64,000 nt of DNA from NCBI GenBank assembly GCA_964245075.1, contig CAXTLC010000015.1, positions 1-64,000 of the forward strand, read 5' to 3'. Shown piece by piece: positions 27,405-36,591 of this stretch. Every line of letters starts with the position of its first letter. Positions within the stretch are counted from its first letter, which is position 1. The stretch comes from LMUY01 sp964245075. Its GTDB lineage: Bacteria; Pseudomonadota; Alphaproteobacteria; Acetobacterales; Acetobacteraceae. Position numbers and translations under genes: made by a program. The notes beneath the pieces were generated by a model that had not been told where the DNA came from, did not search any database, and was given only the letters and a program-made list of their open reading frames with translations.

Positions 27405-29155
27405 TGTGCGGCATCGCCGGGCTCTCGCTGGAACCCGCCGCCGCTCCGCCATCGCCCGAAACCGTCTCGGCGCTGGCCGCCGCGCTGGCGCATCGCGGGC
27501 CGGACGGGGAGGGGCACAGCACGGTGGGCCGCACCGCGCTGGTGCAGACCCGGCTGGCGATCATCGACCTGCTGACCGGCGACCAGCCGCTGCATGCCGG
27601 GCCGGCCACGCTGGTGGCCAACGGGGAGGTGTACAACTACCGCGAGCTGTCCCCCGGCCTGCCGCTCGCCACCGGCAGCGATTGCGAGCCGCCGCTGCAC
27701 CTGTGGCGCCGTTCCGGCACGGCCTACGCCGAGGCGCTGTGCGGCATGTACGCCATCGCCATCCATGACCGTGTCACCCGCAGCCTGACGCTGACGCGCG
27801 ACCGGTTCGGCATCAAGCCGCTGTACACCGCGGCCATCCGCGGCGGGCTGGCCTTTGCGTCCGAGCCGCAGGCGCTGCTCGCCGCCGGGCTGGTGGAGCG
27901 CGCCGTGCGCCCGGCCGCCCGGGACGAACTGCTGCAAATCCAGTTCACCACGGGCGCAGAGACGATCTTCCCCGGCATCCAGCGCGTGCTGCCGGGCGAG
28001 ACGGTGCGCGTGGTGGACGGCCACGTGGTGGACCGCCAGCACCTCCCCGCCCTGCCTGCCGGTCCGCCGGAGGAGATCGGCGAGGACGCTGCCCTGCTCC
28101 GGCTGGACGCGGCGCTGGAGCGGTCGGTGGACCTGCACCAGCGCAGCGACGTCCCCTACGGCCTGTTCCTGTCCGGCGGGGTGGACAGCGCCGCCGTGCT
28201 GGCCCTGATGGCGCGGCTGAACGCGGAGCCGGTGCTGGCCTTCACCGCCGGCTTCGACATGCCGGGCGCCGCCGACGAGCGCGCCCCGGCCGCCGCCCTC
28301 GCACGCGCGGTCGGCGCGCGGCACGAGACGGTGACGGTGACGGAAGCGATGGCCTGGTCGGCGCTGCCCCGCATCGTCGCCGCCATGGACGACCCGGCGG
28401 CCGACTACGCCATCATCCCGTCCTGGTTCCTGGCGCAGCGGGCGCGGCAGGACGTGAAGGTCGTGCTGTCCGGCGAAGGCGGCGACGAGATGTTCGCCGG
28501 CTACGGCCGCTACCGCAGCGCCATGCGTCCCTGGTGGCGCGGCGGCCGGGCGATGCGCTCGCGCGGCATGTTCGACGGGCTCGGCGTGCTCCGCGCCGCG
28601 CCGCCCGGCTGGCGGGACGGCATCGCGGCGGCGGAGGCGGGGGCCGGGAACGGCGGGCGCAGCCGGCTGCAAGTCGCGCAAGCGACGGACGTGGCCGACT
28701 GGCTGCCGCACGACCTGCTGCTGAAGCTGGACCGCTGCCTGATGGCGCACGGGGTGGAGGGCCGCACCCCGTTCCTGGACGCGGGCGTGGCCGAGGCTGC
28801 GTTCCGCCTGCCGGACGGCCTGAAGGTCGCGGGGGGGCGCGGCAAGTGGCTGCTGCGCAAGTGGCTCGCGCGCCACCTGCCGGCGGCGGACCCGTTCGCG
28901 CCCAAGCAGGGGTTCACCGTGCCGGTCGGCGCGTGGATCGCCGGGCAGGGCGCACGGCTCGGCCCGCTGGTCGCGGCCCAGTCCGGCGTGGCCGCGATCG
29001 CCGAGCCGGACCGGGTTGCGGCGCTGTTCCGCAACGCGGGCGGCCGGCGGGAAGGCCGTGCCGCCTGGACGCTGCTGTTCTACGCGCTGTGGCACCGCGC
29101 GCACATCGAGGCGCTGCCGATGGACGGCGACGTGTGGGAAGCCCTTGGGGGCTGA
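27404..29155 (+). CDS. asnB: Asparagine synthetase (glutamine-hydrolysing)
   Basis: 583 residues. Class II amidotransferase with Cys2 as nucleophile (MCGIAG), ALAHRGPDGEG, LVANGEVYNYRE and the FGIKPLY segment; the synthetase domain has the ATP-binding LSGGVDSAAV near residue 256, SGEGGDEMFAGYGRY and VEGRTPFLD. ATG 27404 is fixed by the need for Cys at position 2 after Met removal. Its place directly behind two glycosyltransferases is common for AsnB-like proteins that amidate surface sugars or peptides, so its substrate may not be free aspartate. Confidence 0.94.
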   Translation: MCGIAGLSLEPAAAPPSPETVSALAAALAHRGPDGEGHSTVGRTALVQTRLAIIDLLTGDQPLHAGPATLVANGEVYNYRELSPGLPLATGSDCEPPLHLWRRSGTAYAEALCGMYAIAIHDRVTRSLTLTRDRFGIKPLYTAAIRGGLAFASEPQALLAAGLVERAVRPAARDELLQIQFTTGAETIFPGIQRVLPGETVRVVDGHVVDRQHLPALPAGPPEEIGEDAALLRLDAALERSVDLHQRSDVPYGLFLSGGVDSAAVLALMARLNAEPVLAFTAGFDMPGAADERAPAAALARAVGARHETVTVTEAMAWSALPRIVAAMDDPAADYAIIPSWFLAQRARQDVKVVLSGEGGDEMFAGYGRYRSAMRPWWRGGRAMRSRGMFDGLGVLRAAPPGWRDGIAAAEAGAGNGGRSRLQVAQATDVADWLPHDLLLKLDRCLMAHGVEGRTPFLDAGVAEAAFRLPDGLKVAGGRGKWLLRKWLARHLPAADPFAPKQGFTVPVGAWIAGQGARLGPLVAAQSGVAAIAEPDRVAALFRNAGGRREGRAAWTLLFYALWHRAHIEALPMDGDVWEALGG

Positions 29156-29196
29156 CCGGCTTGGTTGATCCACCACCGCGAATGGGAAGACGGACC

Positions 29197-30240
29197 ATGC
29201 GAAGCGTCCTCGCCTGCGCGGCGGCGCTGCTGCTCGGCGTGCCGGCCCGCGCCGCCACGCCCGTGGAAGCGGATTGGACCGCCCACGATTTCCGCTTCCA
29301 CACCGGCGAGGTCATGCCGGAGCTGCGGCTGCACTACGTGACGCTCGGCGACCCCGGCGGCATGCCGGTGCTGATCCTGCACGGCACCGCCGGCCGGGGC
29401 GACAACGCGTTGCAGCCGGGCTTCGGCGGCGCGCTGTTCGGGCCAGGGCAGCCGCTGGACGCCGCCCGCTACTTCATCATCATGCCGGACGCGGTCGGCG
29501 CCGGCGGGTCCGCCAAGCCGTCCGACGGGTTGCACGCGCGCTTCCCGCGTTACGACTACGACGACATGGTGCTGGCGCAGTACCGGCTGGTGCTGGAGGG
29601 CCTGGGCCTGCACCACCTGCGGCTGGTGCTGGGCAACTCGATGGGCGGGATGCAGGCGTGGCTGTGGGCCGAGGCCCACCCCGGCTTCGCGGACGCCTTC
29701 GTGCCCATGGCGTCGCAGCCGACTGCGATGGCGAGCCGCAACTGGATGATGCGGCGCATGCTGGTCGAGTCGATCCGGCAGGACCCGGCCTACCGGGGCG
29801 GCGAGTACGCGGCGCAGCCGCCGTCGCTGCGGCTGGCGGGGGCGATGTTCGGCATCGCCACCAGTGGCGGCACGCTGGGGTACCAGGCGCAAGCGCCCAC
29901 GACGGCGAAGGCGGACGGGCTGGTGGACCGCCTGCTCGCGGCGGCGCCGCCGGCAGACGCGAACGACTTCATCTACCAATGGGACGCCTCGCACGACTAT
30001 GACGCTTCGCCGGGCCTCGGCCGCGTCACGGCGCCGCTGCTGGCCATCAACTCGGCCGATGACGAGCGCAACCCGCCAGAAACGGGCATCATGGATGGGG
30101 TGATGGCCCGGCTGCGTGGCGCGCAGTACGACTTGATCCCCGCCAGCGCGGAAACGCGCGGGCATGGCACCACCGCGCTGGCCCGGTTCTGGGCGGAGCG
30201 GCTGCGGGCGTTCCTGGCGGGCGTGCCGGCAGGGGGCTGA
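29197..30240 (+). CDS. Alpha/beta hydrolase, homoserine acetyltransferase-like, secreted
   Basis: 347 residues. A signal peptide (RSVLACAAALLLGVPARA) precedes a MetX-like fold: LRLHYVTLGDPGG, VLILHGTAGRGDN, PDAVGAGGSAKPSDGL, the nucleophile elbow GNSMGGMQAW with Ser, and DDERNPPETG plus the HGT near the C-terminus for Asp and His. True MetX is cytosolic; with an export signal this is more likely a periplasmic esterase or hydrolase. An in-frame ATG at 29182 would add five residues. 41 bp after asnB, possibly the same transcript. Confidence 0.87.
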   Translation: MRSVLACAAALLLGVPARAATPVEADWTAHDFRFHTGEVMPELRLHYVTLGDPGGMPVLILHGTAGRGDNALQPGFGGALFGPGQPLDAARYFIIMPDAVGAGGSAKPSDGLHARFPRYDYDDMVLAQYRLVLEGLGLHHLRLVLGNSMGGMQAWLWAEAHPGFADAFVPMASQPTAMASRNWMMRRMLVESIRQDPAYRGGEYAAQPPSLRLAGAMFGIATSGGTLGYQAQAPTTAKADGLVDRLLAAAPPADANDFIYQWDASHDYDASPGLGRVTAPLLAINSADDERNPPETGIMDGVMARLRGAQYDLIPASAETRGHGTTALARFWAERLRAFLAGVPAGG

Positions 30241-30453
30241 CTGCGCAGAACGTCCGGGCCGAAACCCCTCGTCAGGTTCCCGCGATGCCGGCATGATCCG
30301 ACGGTTCGAGGAGGTCAGGCATGGACGCCGCGATCCGGGGGCGGCACGGATCACCAGCCGGATGCCGTGGTGGCCTGCGGCGACCGGACTGACCCTTCCA
30401 CGACAGAGTGCTGCCCGCGCGGTGACCCGCGGCGCGGGCGCAGGAGCCCGACC

Positions 30454-31767
30454 ATGCCCCATTATGACCTGCTGATCCGCAACGGCACTGCCATCCTTCC
30501 CTGGGGCGAGGCGGGCGCCGATATCGGCGTGCGGGGCGGCCGCATCGCCGCCATTGGCCTGGCCGGCACCGCCGACACCGTGATCGACGCCACCGGCCTG
30601 CACGTCCTGCCTGGCCTGATCGACCCGCACGTCCACCTGCGGGACCCGGGCGACCCGGCGGTCGAGACCATCCCGACCGGGACCAAGGCGGCCGTGCTGG
30701 GCGGGCTCGCGGCGGTGTTCGACATGCCGAACACCAGCCCTGCCATCACCGACGCCGGCCGGGTCGAATGGAAGCAGGGCTACGTCGAGACCAACAGCTG
30801 GTGCGACATCGGCCTGTATGTCGGCGCCACCAAGGCGAACACGCCCACGCTCGCGGCGCTGGAGGCCATGCCCGGCGTGTGCGCCGTCAAGGTGTTCGCC
30901 GGCAGCTCCACCGGGGACCTGCTGATCGAGGACGACGCCAGCCTGGAAGCGGTGATGCGCGCCGGGCGCCGCACCGTGGCCTACCACAGCGAGGACGAAT
31001 ACCGGTTGCAGGCCCGCAAGCCGCTGTTCCGCTCCGGCATGCCGTACCGCAGCCACATGGAGTGGCGCGACGAGGAATGCGCCCTGCTCGGCACCACCCG
31101 GCTGCTGGCGCTGGCCCGCAAGACCGGGCGGCCGGCGCACATCCTGCACGTTTCCACCGCGGCCGAGCTGGACCTGCTGCGGGAGCACCGGGGCATCGCG
31201 ACGGCCGAGTTGCTGGTCAACCACCTCACCCAATGGGCGCCGGACGTGTATGACCGGCTGGGCGGCTTCGGAGTCATGAATCCGCCAATCCGCGGCAAGG
31301 AGCACTGGCACGCCGCCTGGGCCGCCGTGCGCGACGGCACGGCGGACACGGTCGGCAGCGACCACGCCCCCCATGCCCGCGCCGCGAAGCTCAAGCCCTG
31401 GCCCGAGGTGCCGGCCGGGCTGACCGGGGTGCAGACGCTCGTTCCGGTCATGCTGGACCACGTCAACGCCGGGCGGCTGACGCTCGGGCGGCTGGTGGAC
31501 CTGATGTGCGCCGGGCCGGCCCGCGTCTATGGCGCGGTCGGCAAGGGCCGCTTGGCGGCGGGGTACGACGCGGACTTCACCCTGGTGGACATGAAGCGGC
31601 GCCGCACGATCACCGATTCGTGGATCGCCTCGCCCTGCGGCTGGACGCCGTTCGACGGCATGGCGGTCACGGGCTGGCCCGTCGCCACGGTCGTGCGCGG
31701 GACGCCGGTGATGCGGGACGACGAGGTCCTGGGCCAGCCCGCTGGACGGCTGGTGCGCTTCCGGTAG
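30454..31767 (+). CDS. Dihydroorotase-type amidohydrolase
   Basis: 437 residues. Zinc amidohydrolase of the dihydroorotase/allantoinase family. Visible: LPGLIDPHVHLRDPG with the metal-binding His pair (about 56-60), the lysine in AVKVFAGSSTGDLL that is normally carboxylated, AYHSEDEYR, HILHVSTAAEL and GSDHAPHA. Length and the RDPG signature suit class I dihydroorotase (pyrimidine synthesis), though no pyr gene is adjacent and the AllB-like branch cannot be excluded. Start chosen at the ATG giving the usual YDLLIRNGTAI start. Confidence 0.9.
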   Translation: MPHYDLLIRNGTAILPWGEAGADIGVRGGRIAAIGLAGTADTVIDATGLHVLPGLIDPHVHLRDPGDPAVETIPTGTKAAVLGGLAAVFDMPNTSPAITDAGRVEWKQGYVETNSWCDIGLYVGATKANTPTLAALEAMPGVCAVKVFAGSSTGDLLIEDDASLEAVMRAGRRTVAYHSEDEYRLQARKPLFRSGMPYRSHMEWRDEECALLGTTRLLALARKTGRPAHILHVSTAAELDLLREHRGIATAELLVNHLTQWAPDVYDRLGGFGVMNPPIRGKEHWHAAWAAVRDGTADTVGSDHAPHARAAKLKPWPEVPAGLTGVQTLVPVMLDHVNAGRLTLGRLVDLMCAGPARVYGAVGKGRLAAGYDADFTLVDMKRRRTITDSWIASPCGWTPFDGMAVTGWPVATVVRGTPVMRDDEVLGQPAGRLVRFR

Positions 31768-31814
31768 CCGGCAAGCGGCGCCCTGGGCTCCCGCGCGCCG
31801 TTACGGGTGTCCCA

Positions 31815-32210
31815 TCAGTCGGCCCACAGCGATTTCGGCCACCTCGCGGTGATTTGCCGCGCCTGCTCCGGCGTTGCCGCGGGCACATCGGCAACCTCGT
31901 GCACGACCGCGGAAAGGTCCTGCGGATTGGACCAGCACTGCACGACGCCGAGCGTCCGGGTGCAGAATGGCGGCGCTGCCGGCAATGTTTCCGGCGCGGC
32001 GCAGTATGGTTGCTGCCGGTCCAGCCGCACTACGGAGCAATCCCGGCCGGTGATGGCCGACACGCCGATGTCCACCACGTCCCGCCCGAACACCGCGACG
32101 CTGGCGCCTTCCACGCCGCCCAAGACGGCCGCCGCCGCGCAGCCTCCCGCCGGCCCGGCGAGCGCCAGCAACGGCAGGAAGCGCAGGGCGGTGCGAAGCG
32201 GCCGGGTCAT
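31815..32210 (-). CDS. Hypothetical lipoprotein-like envelope protein
   Basis: 131 residues. The N-terminus (RFLPLLALAGPAGGC) is a lipoprotein-type signal with Cys24, although AGGC is a weak lipobox. The rest has four further cysteines (RDCSVV, YCAAPET, FCTRT, VQCWS) that may pair in the periplasm, and ends ITARWPKSLWAD. No family recognised. Divergent from the yfgM-like gene. Confidence 0.75.
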   Translation of the reverse strand: MTRPLRTALRFLPLLALAGPAGGCAAAAVLGGVEGASVAVFGRDVVDIGVSAITGRDCSVVRLDRQQPYCAAPETLPAAPPFCTRTLGVVQCWSNPQDLSAVVHEVADVPAATPEQARQITARWPKSLWAD

Positions 32211-32317
32211 GCGGCGCAATGAACCATGGGGGAATGAATCCGGCGTTACCGGCATGGGTGGGCGCCGGGGTTTCCCGCGCCGGGGCCGACCGCTATGGTC
32301 CCGGGCCGGGTTGGAGG

Positions 32318-33010
32318 ATGGCAGCAAGCGTGGCGGACATTTTCGATGAGCTGAACGAGGACATCCGGGCGGAGCGCGCCCGGGCGGCGGCGGCGCGCTA
32401 CGGCGTGCTCGGCGCCGTCCTCCTCGTTCTCGTGGTGGGCGGCGTCGGCGGCTGGAAAGGCTGGGAATGGTGGCGCGACCGGCAAGCGCAAGCCGTCGCG
32501 CTGCCGTACTCGGAGGCGATGCGCGCCGCCGATCTGCTGCCGGCCGGCCCCGATCCGGCGCGCCTGGCCGATGCGGACGCTTTTGCCCGCATCGCCGCCA
32601 CCGCTCCCGCCGGGTACCGCACGCTGGCCCGGTTGCGGGAGGCGGGGCTGCGCTGGGATGCCGGCGACGAGCCGGCGGCGCTCGCCCTGTGGGACAAGGT
32701 GAGCGCGGACGGCGAGGCGGACATGCTGCTGCGCGACCTCGGCAACCTGCTCTGGGCACAGCACTCGGTGGACGCGGGCGACCCGGCAGCCATCGGCGCC
32801 CGCACCGCCAAGCTGGAAGCGTCCGGCAATCCTTGGCGGGCGCTGGCGCTGGAAGCCGATGCCGAGCTCGCCATCCGTCAAGACGACAAGTCCCGCGCCG
32901 CGACGCTGCTCCGCGTCGTCATCGGGGACCCCTTGGCGACCGATGGCCTGCGCAGCCAGGCGGGCGGCCTCCTCGGGCTGCTCGGCGCCGGTTCGGACGC
33001 CCGCGGATGA
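32318..33010 (+). CDS. YfgM-like membrane-anchored tetratricopeptide protein
   Basis: 230 residues: a cytosolic N-terminus (ADIFDELNEDIRAERAR), one membrane helix (about residues 28-47) and a periplasmic helical repeat region of the TPR_21 type. In E. coli YfgM is encoded upstream of bamB and der and works with SecYEG/PpiD in handling exported proteins; the same gene order here supports the assignment. The ATG at 32318 touches its GGAGG, which is too close; a GTG at 32330 (12-base spacing) is an alternative start four residues in. Stop overlaps bamB start (ATGA). Confidence 0.88.
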   Translation: MAASVADIFDELNEDIRAERARAAAARYGVLGAVLLVLVVGGVGGWKGWEWWRDRQAQAVALPYSEAMRAADLLPAGPDPARLADADAFARIAATAPAGYRTLARLREAGLRWDAGDEPAALALWDKVSADGEADMLLRDLGNLLWAQHSVDAGDPAAIGARTAKLEASGNPWRALALEADAELAIRQDDKSRAATLLRVVIGDPLATDGLRSQAGGLLGLLGAGSDARG

Positions 33011-34350
33011 GCGTCCTTCGCCAGCCGACCCGGCGCGGCCTGTTGCAGTCCGCCGCCTTGGCGCCGCTCGCGTCGCTCCCCGGCTGCTCCTATTTTGACA
33101 ACCTGTTCGAGACGGACAAGCCAGGGTTGCCCGGCAAGCGCGAGGCGGTGATGGCGAGCACCCGCGGCTTGCAGGTGGACGCGGCCGACCATAGCGCCGT
33201 GACCCTGCCGAATGCGGTGCTGAACGCCGACTGGCCGGGTGCGGGCGGCAACCCGGCGCACACGGTCGGCAACGTCCAACTGGGTGACCTGAGCCGCTCG
33301 TGGCGCCGCTCGGTCGGCGAGGGCGGCGGCTACCGGCAGAAGATCACCGCCAACCCGGTGATCTCGGGCGGACAGGTCTTCACCATGGATTCGGACGGCG
33401 TGGTCACCGCGTGGACGGCCGCCACCGGCGACCGGCACTGGATCACCGAAACCAAGGCCCGCAAGGACCGCAGCACCAATGTCGGCGGCGGCCTGGCCGT
33501 CGCCGGGCCGACCGTCTTCGTCACCACCGGGCGCGGGGAAGCGCTGGCGCTGGACGCCGCGACGGGCAAGATCGGCTGGCGCGCGTCCCTGGATGTTCCT
33601 GCCCGCGCCGCGCCGACCGTGGTGGACGGCCGGCTGTTCGTTCCGACCATCGACGAACGCCTGCTCGCCTTGTCGGCCGACGACGGCAAGCGCCTGTGGA
33701 CCTATCAGGCAACCGCCGCAGCCACCATCGTCCTGGGGGAGCCGGCGCCCGCCTACTCGGACGGCCTGGTGGTGGCCGGGTTCGGCTCTGGCGACATCGT
33801 CGCGCTGCGTGCGGACAGCGGCACCCTGACCTGGAGCGACAGTCTCGCCGCCGCCCGGGGCCGCACCAGCATGGCTGACCTTTCCGCCATCCGCGCCCTG
33901 CCGGTGATCGCGGACGGGGTTGTCTATGCCATCAGCGTCGGCGGCTTGCTGGCGGCGCTGGACCTTCGCTCCGGCCGCCGGCTGTGGGAGCGGGAAGCCG
34001 CGGGCCAGAACACGCCCTGGCTCGCCGGCGATTGGCTGTTCGTGCTGACGCTGGATCAGACGCTGGCCTGCGTGAGCCGCGCGGACGGCCGGGTCCGCTG
34101 GCTGAGCCAGTTGCCGCGCTACGAGAACGAAGCGAAGTCGCGCGACCCGATCTTCTGGACGGGGCCGCTGCTGGGCGGGCAATACCTGTATCTCGCCGGC
34201 TCGACGGAGCGCCTGATCGCGGTCAACGCCGCGACGGGCGCCATCCTGGGCGAGCAGAAGCTGCCGGGCGCGGTGGCGGTCGGCATGGTTGCGGCAGGCG
34301 GCAAGCTGTTCGTCGTGACGGACGACTCCACCCTCTCGGCCCTCGGTTGA
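33007..34350 (+). CDS. bamB: Outer-membrane assembly lipoprotein BamB
   Basis: 447 residues. Beta-propeller lipoprotein of the BAM complex. The signal region has both a lipobox (SLPGC, Cys27) and twin arginines (TRRGLLQSAALA, RR 9-10), so export may be by Tat. Then PQQ-like propeller repeats, for example VFTMDSDGVVTAWTAATGDRHW (quoted in part), EALALDAATGKIGWR, LLALSADDGKRLWTY, LLAALDLRSGRRLWER and LIAVNAATGAILGE. It overlaps the yfgM-like gene by four bases and precedes der by 16 bp, the conserved yfgM-bamB-der operon. Confidence 0.95.
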   Translation: MSVLRQPTRRGLLQSAALAPLASLPGCSYFDNLFETDKPGLPGKREAVMASTRGLQVDAADHSAVTLPNAVLNADWPGAGGNPAHTVGNVQLGDLSRSWRRSVGEGGGYRQKITANPVISGGQVFTMDSDGVVTAWTAATGDRHWITETKARKDRSTNVGGGLAVAGPTVFVTTGRGEALALDAATGKIGWRASLDVPARAAPTVVDGRLFVPTIDERLLALSADDGKRLWTYQATAAATIVLGEPAPAYSDGLVVAGFGSGDIVALRADSGTLTWSDSLAAARGRTSMADLSAIRALPVIADGVVYAISVGGLLAALDLRSGRRLWEREAAGQNTPWLAGDWLFVLTLDQTLACVSRADGRVRWLSQLPRYENEAKSRDPIFWTGPLLGGQYLYLAGSTERLIAVNAATGAILGEQKLPGAVAVGMVAAGGKLFVVTDDSTLSALG

Positions 34351-34366
34351 AGATGGAGGCCTGACC

Positions 34367-35695
34367 GTGCTGCCCGTGGTGGTGATTGCCGGGCGCCCCA
34401 ACGTCGGCAAGAGCACGCTGTTCAACCGCCTGGCTGGCCGCCGCCACGCGCTGGTGGCCGACACGCCCGGTGTCACGCGGGACCGCAAGGACGCGACGGC
34501 GCAGTTGCGCGGCCGCACCGTGCGCCTGGTGGACACCGCCGGGCTGGAGGAAAGCGCGCCCGACACGCTGTTCGGCCGCATGCGCGCTTCCTCGGAAGCG
34601 GCCGTGGGCACCGCGGACCTGGTGGTGTTCGTGGTGGACGCCCGGGCCGGCATCACCGCCGCGGACAGCCATTTCGCTGCCTGGCTGCGCCGCCAGGGCC
34701 GCCCGGTGCTGCTGGTCGCCAACAAGGCGGAGGGCAGGGGCGGAGCCACCGCCGCGATGGAAGCGTTCAGCCTTGGCCTGGGACAGCCGCTGGCCGTGTC
34801 TGCCGAGCACGGCGAGGGCCTGGCCGACCTGATGGGCGAGATCGCCGACCGGCTGCCCGGGCCGAGCGAGGAGGACGAGGCGGACCGCCCGCTCCGCTTG
34901 GCCGTGGTCGGGCGGCCCAACGCCGGGAAGTCCACCCTGCTGAACCGCCTGCTGGGCGAGGAGCGGATGATCACCGGCCCGGAGCCGGGACTGACCCGGG
35001 ATGCCGTCGCGGTGCGGCTGGCCGACGAGACCGGCCCGATCGAGCTGGTGGACACCGCCGGGCTGCGGAAGAAGGCACGCATCGAGGCGGCGCTGGAGAA
35101 GATGAGCGTGTCCGCCACCATCGAGGCGCTGAAGATGGCCGAGGTGGTGGTGCTGTGCGTGGACGGGCTGGAAGGATTGCACGAGCAGGACTTGCAGATC
35201 GCCCGGCTGGTCGAGCGCGAAGGCCGCGGCTGCGTGCTGGCGCTGAACAAGTGGGATGCCGTGCCGGACCGCAACGCCGCCCGGCGCGGCGTGACGGACC
35301 GGCTGGACACCAGCCTGGCGCAGATGCGCGGCATCGAGGTGGTGACGCTGTCGGCGATGACGGGCGCAGGGGTTGACAAGCTGCTGCCTGCGGTGCGCCG
35401 GGCGCACGCGGTGTGGAACACCCGCGTGCCGACCGGCGAGCTGAACCGCTGGTTCGAGGCGGCGCTGGAACGGCATGCCGCGCCGCTGGTGGACGGGCGG
35501 CGGCTGAAGCTGCGCTACATGACGCAGCCCAAGGCGCGTCCGCCCACCTTCATCATCTTCGGCACCCGCGCGGAGCAGACCCCGGAGGATTACCGCCGCT
35601 ACCTGGTGAACGGGCTGCGCGAGACGTTCCGGCTGCCGGGGACGCCGGTCCGCCTACAGTTCCGCGGCACCAAGAACCCGTTCGCCGAGGAGTGA
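34367..35695 (+). CDS. der: Ribosome biogenesis GTPase Der (EngA)
   Basis: Double-GTPase required for 50S subunit maturation. 442 residues from a GTG with GGAGG upstream. First G domain: GRPNVGKSTLFNRL (8-21), DTPGVTRDR, DTAGLEES, NKAEGR. Second: GRPNAGKSTLLNRLLGEERM (near 183), GLTRDAV, DTAGLRKK, NKWD. The C-terminal KH-like domain shows LKLRYMTQPKARPPTF and FRGTKNPF. All expected motifs are intact. Confidence 0.97.
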   Translation: MLPVVVIAGRPNVGKSTLFNRLAGRRHALVADTPGVTRDRKDATAQLRGRTVRLVDTAGLEESAPDTLFGRMRASSEAAVGTADLVVFVVDARAGITAADSHFAAWLRRQGRPVLLVANKAEGRGGATAAMEAFSLGLGQPLAVSAEHGEGLADLMGEIADRLPGPSEEDEADRPLRLAVVGRPNAGKSTLLNRLLGEERMITGPEPGLTRDAVAVRLADETGPIELVDTAGLRKKARIEAALEKMSVSATIEALKMAEVVVLCVDGLEGLHEQDLQIARLVEREGRGCVLALNKWDAVPDRNAARRGVTDRLDTSLAQMRGIEVVTLSAMTGAGVDKLLPAVRRAHAVWNTRVPTGELNRWFEAALERHAAPLVDGRRLKLRYMTQPKARPPTFIIFGTRAEQTPEDYRRYLVNGLRETFRLPGTPVRLQFRGTKNPFAEE

Positions 35696-35750
35696 GGCAG
35701 GCCTGAACTTCGTCGCGCCGGGCGCGTTCGGGGCAGCAGGAGGGTGCGCC

Positions 35751-36242
35751 ATGGCAACGACCGCAGACAAGACCGACCCGGCATTGTGGGACAAGGTGAA
35801 AGAGGATGTCGCCAAGGGCGACAAGCCCGGCCAATGGTCGGCACGCAAGGCGCAGATGGCGGTCAACGAGTACAAGCACGAGGGCGGCGGCTACAAAGGC
35901 GAGAAACCCGCCGACAACCACCTCGTCGAGTGGGGCCGCGAGGAGTGGGGCACCAAGTCCGGCGAGGCGAGCGGCAAGACCGGCGAGCGGTACTTGCCGA
36001 AGCAGGCGCGCGAGGCGCTGAGCGACAGCGAGTACAAGCGCAGCACGGCCAAGAAGCGCGCCGACACCGCCAAAGGCAAGCAGTTCTCCGCCCAGCCGAA
36101 GGACGTCGCGGCCAAGACCGCGCCGTTCCGCAGCGGCGGCGGCACGAAGGCCGACCTGATGCAGCAGGCGGCCAAGCAGGGGATCAAGGGCCGCAGCCGC
36201 ATGACCAAGGCGGACCTGGAGCGCGCGCTGCACCATGGCTGA
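35751..36242 (+). CDS. DUF5872 domain protein
   Basis: 163 residues, Lys/Asp/Gly-rich and soluble. The DPALWDKVKEDV, GQWSARKAQMAVNEYK, LVEWGREEWGTKSG and RYLPKQAREALS segments match what I recall of DUF5872; the C-terminal KADLMQQAAKQGIKGRSRMTKADLERAL (quoted in part) looks like a SAP/Rho-N-type helix-extended-helix nucleic-acid-binding motif. ATG preceded by CAGGAGGG. Overlaps the DUF3140 gene by eight bases, so the two are made together. Confidence 0.85.
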   Translation: MATTADKTDPALWDKVKEDVAKGDKPGQWSARKAQMAVNEYKHEGGGYKGEKPADNHLVEWGREEWGTKSGEASGKTGERYLPKQAREALSDSEYKRSTAKKRADTAKGKQFSAQPKDVAAKTAPFRSGGGTKADLMQQAAKQGIKGRSRMTKADLERALHHG

Positions 36243-36591
36243 CCCGGATCACAAGCAGACCGCGCAGGAGTTCCACCAGGTGGTCAACATGACCCCGGCG
36301 GCGCTCCGCAAATGGCTGGACAGCGCCGGAAGCCAGTCCGTCGGCATGACGCACGAGGGCGAACGCGTGACGGAGGAGGGCGGCGAGGAGTCGGTCGGCC
36401 ACGAGATGGGCCGGCACATCCTGGCCCTGCAAGCCAAGAAGCAGGCCGATCTGGGCGAGGACGACTACAAGGCGATGCGCAAGGTCATCGGCTACGTTCA
36501 CCGCCATTCCAAGCAGCGGCCGGATGGTGACGTGTCCGACACGCGGTGGCGTAAGTCACTGATGAACTGGGGCCATGATCCGCTGAAGTAG
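36235..36591 (+). CDS. DUF3140 domain protein
   Basis: 118 residues, matching DUF3140 closely: NMTPAALRKWLDSAGSQSVG, ESVGHEMGRHIL, GEDDYKAMRKVIGYVHRH and WRKSLMNWGHDPLK. The family is uncharacterised; its helical, charged make-up with GYVHRH suggests a nucleic-acid-binding or chromatin-like role, which is inference. Reading frame overlaps DUF5872. Confidence 0.9.
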   Translation: MADPDHKQTAQEFHQVVNMTPAALRKWLDSAGSQSVGMTHEGERVTEEGGEESVGHEMGRHILALQAKKQADLGEDDYKAMRKVIGYVHRHSKQRPDGDVSDTRWRKSLMNWGHDPLK

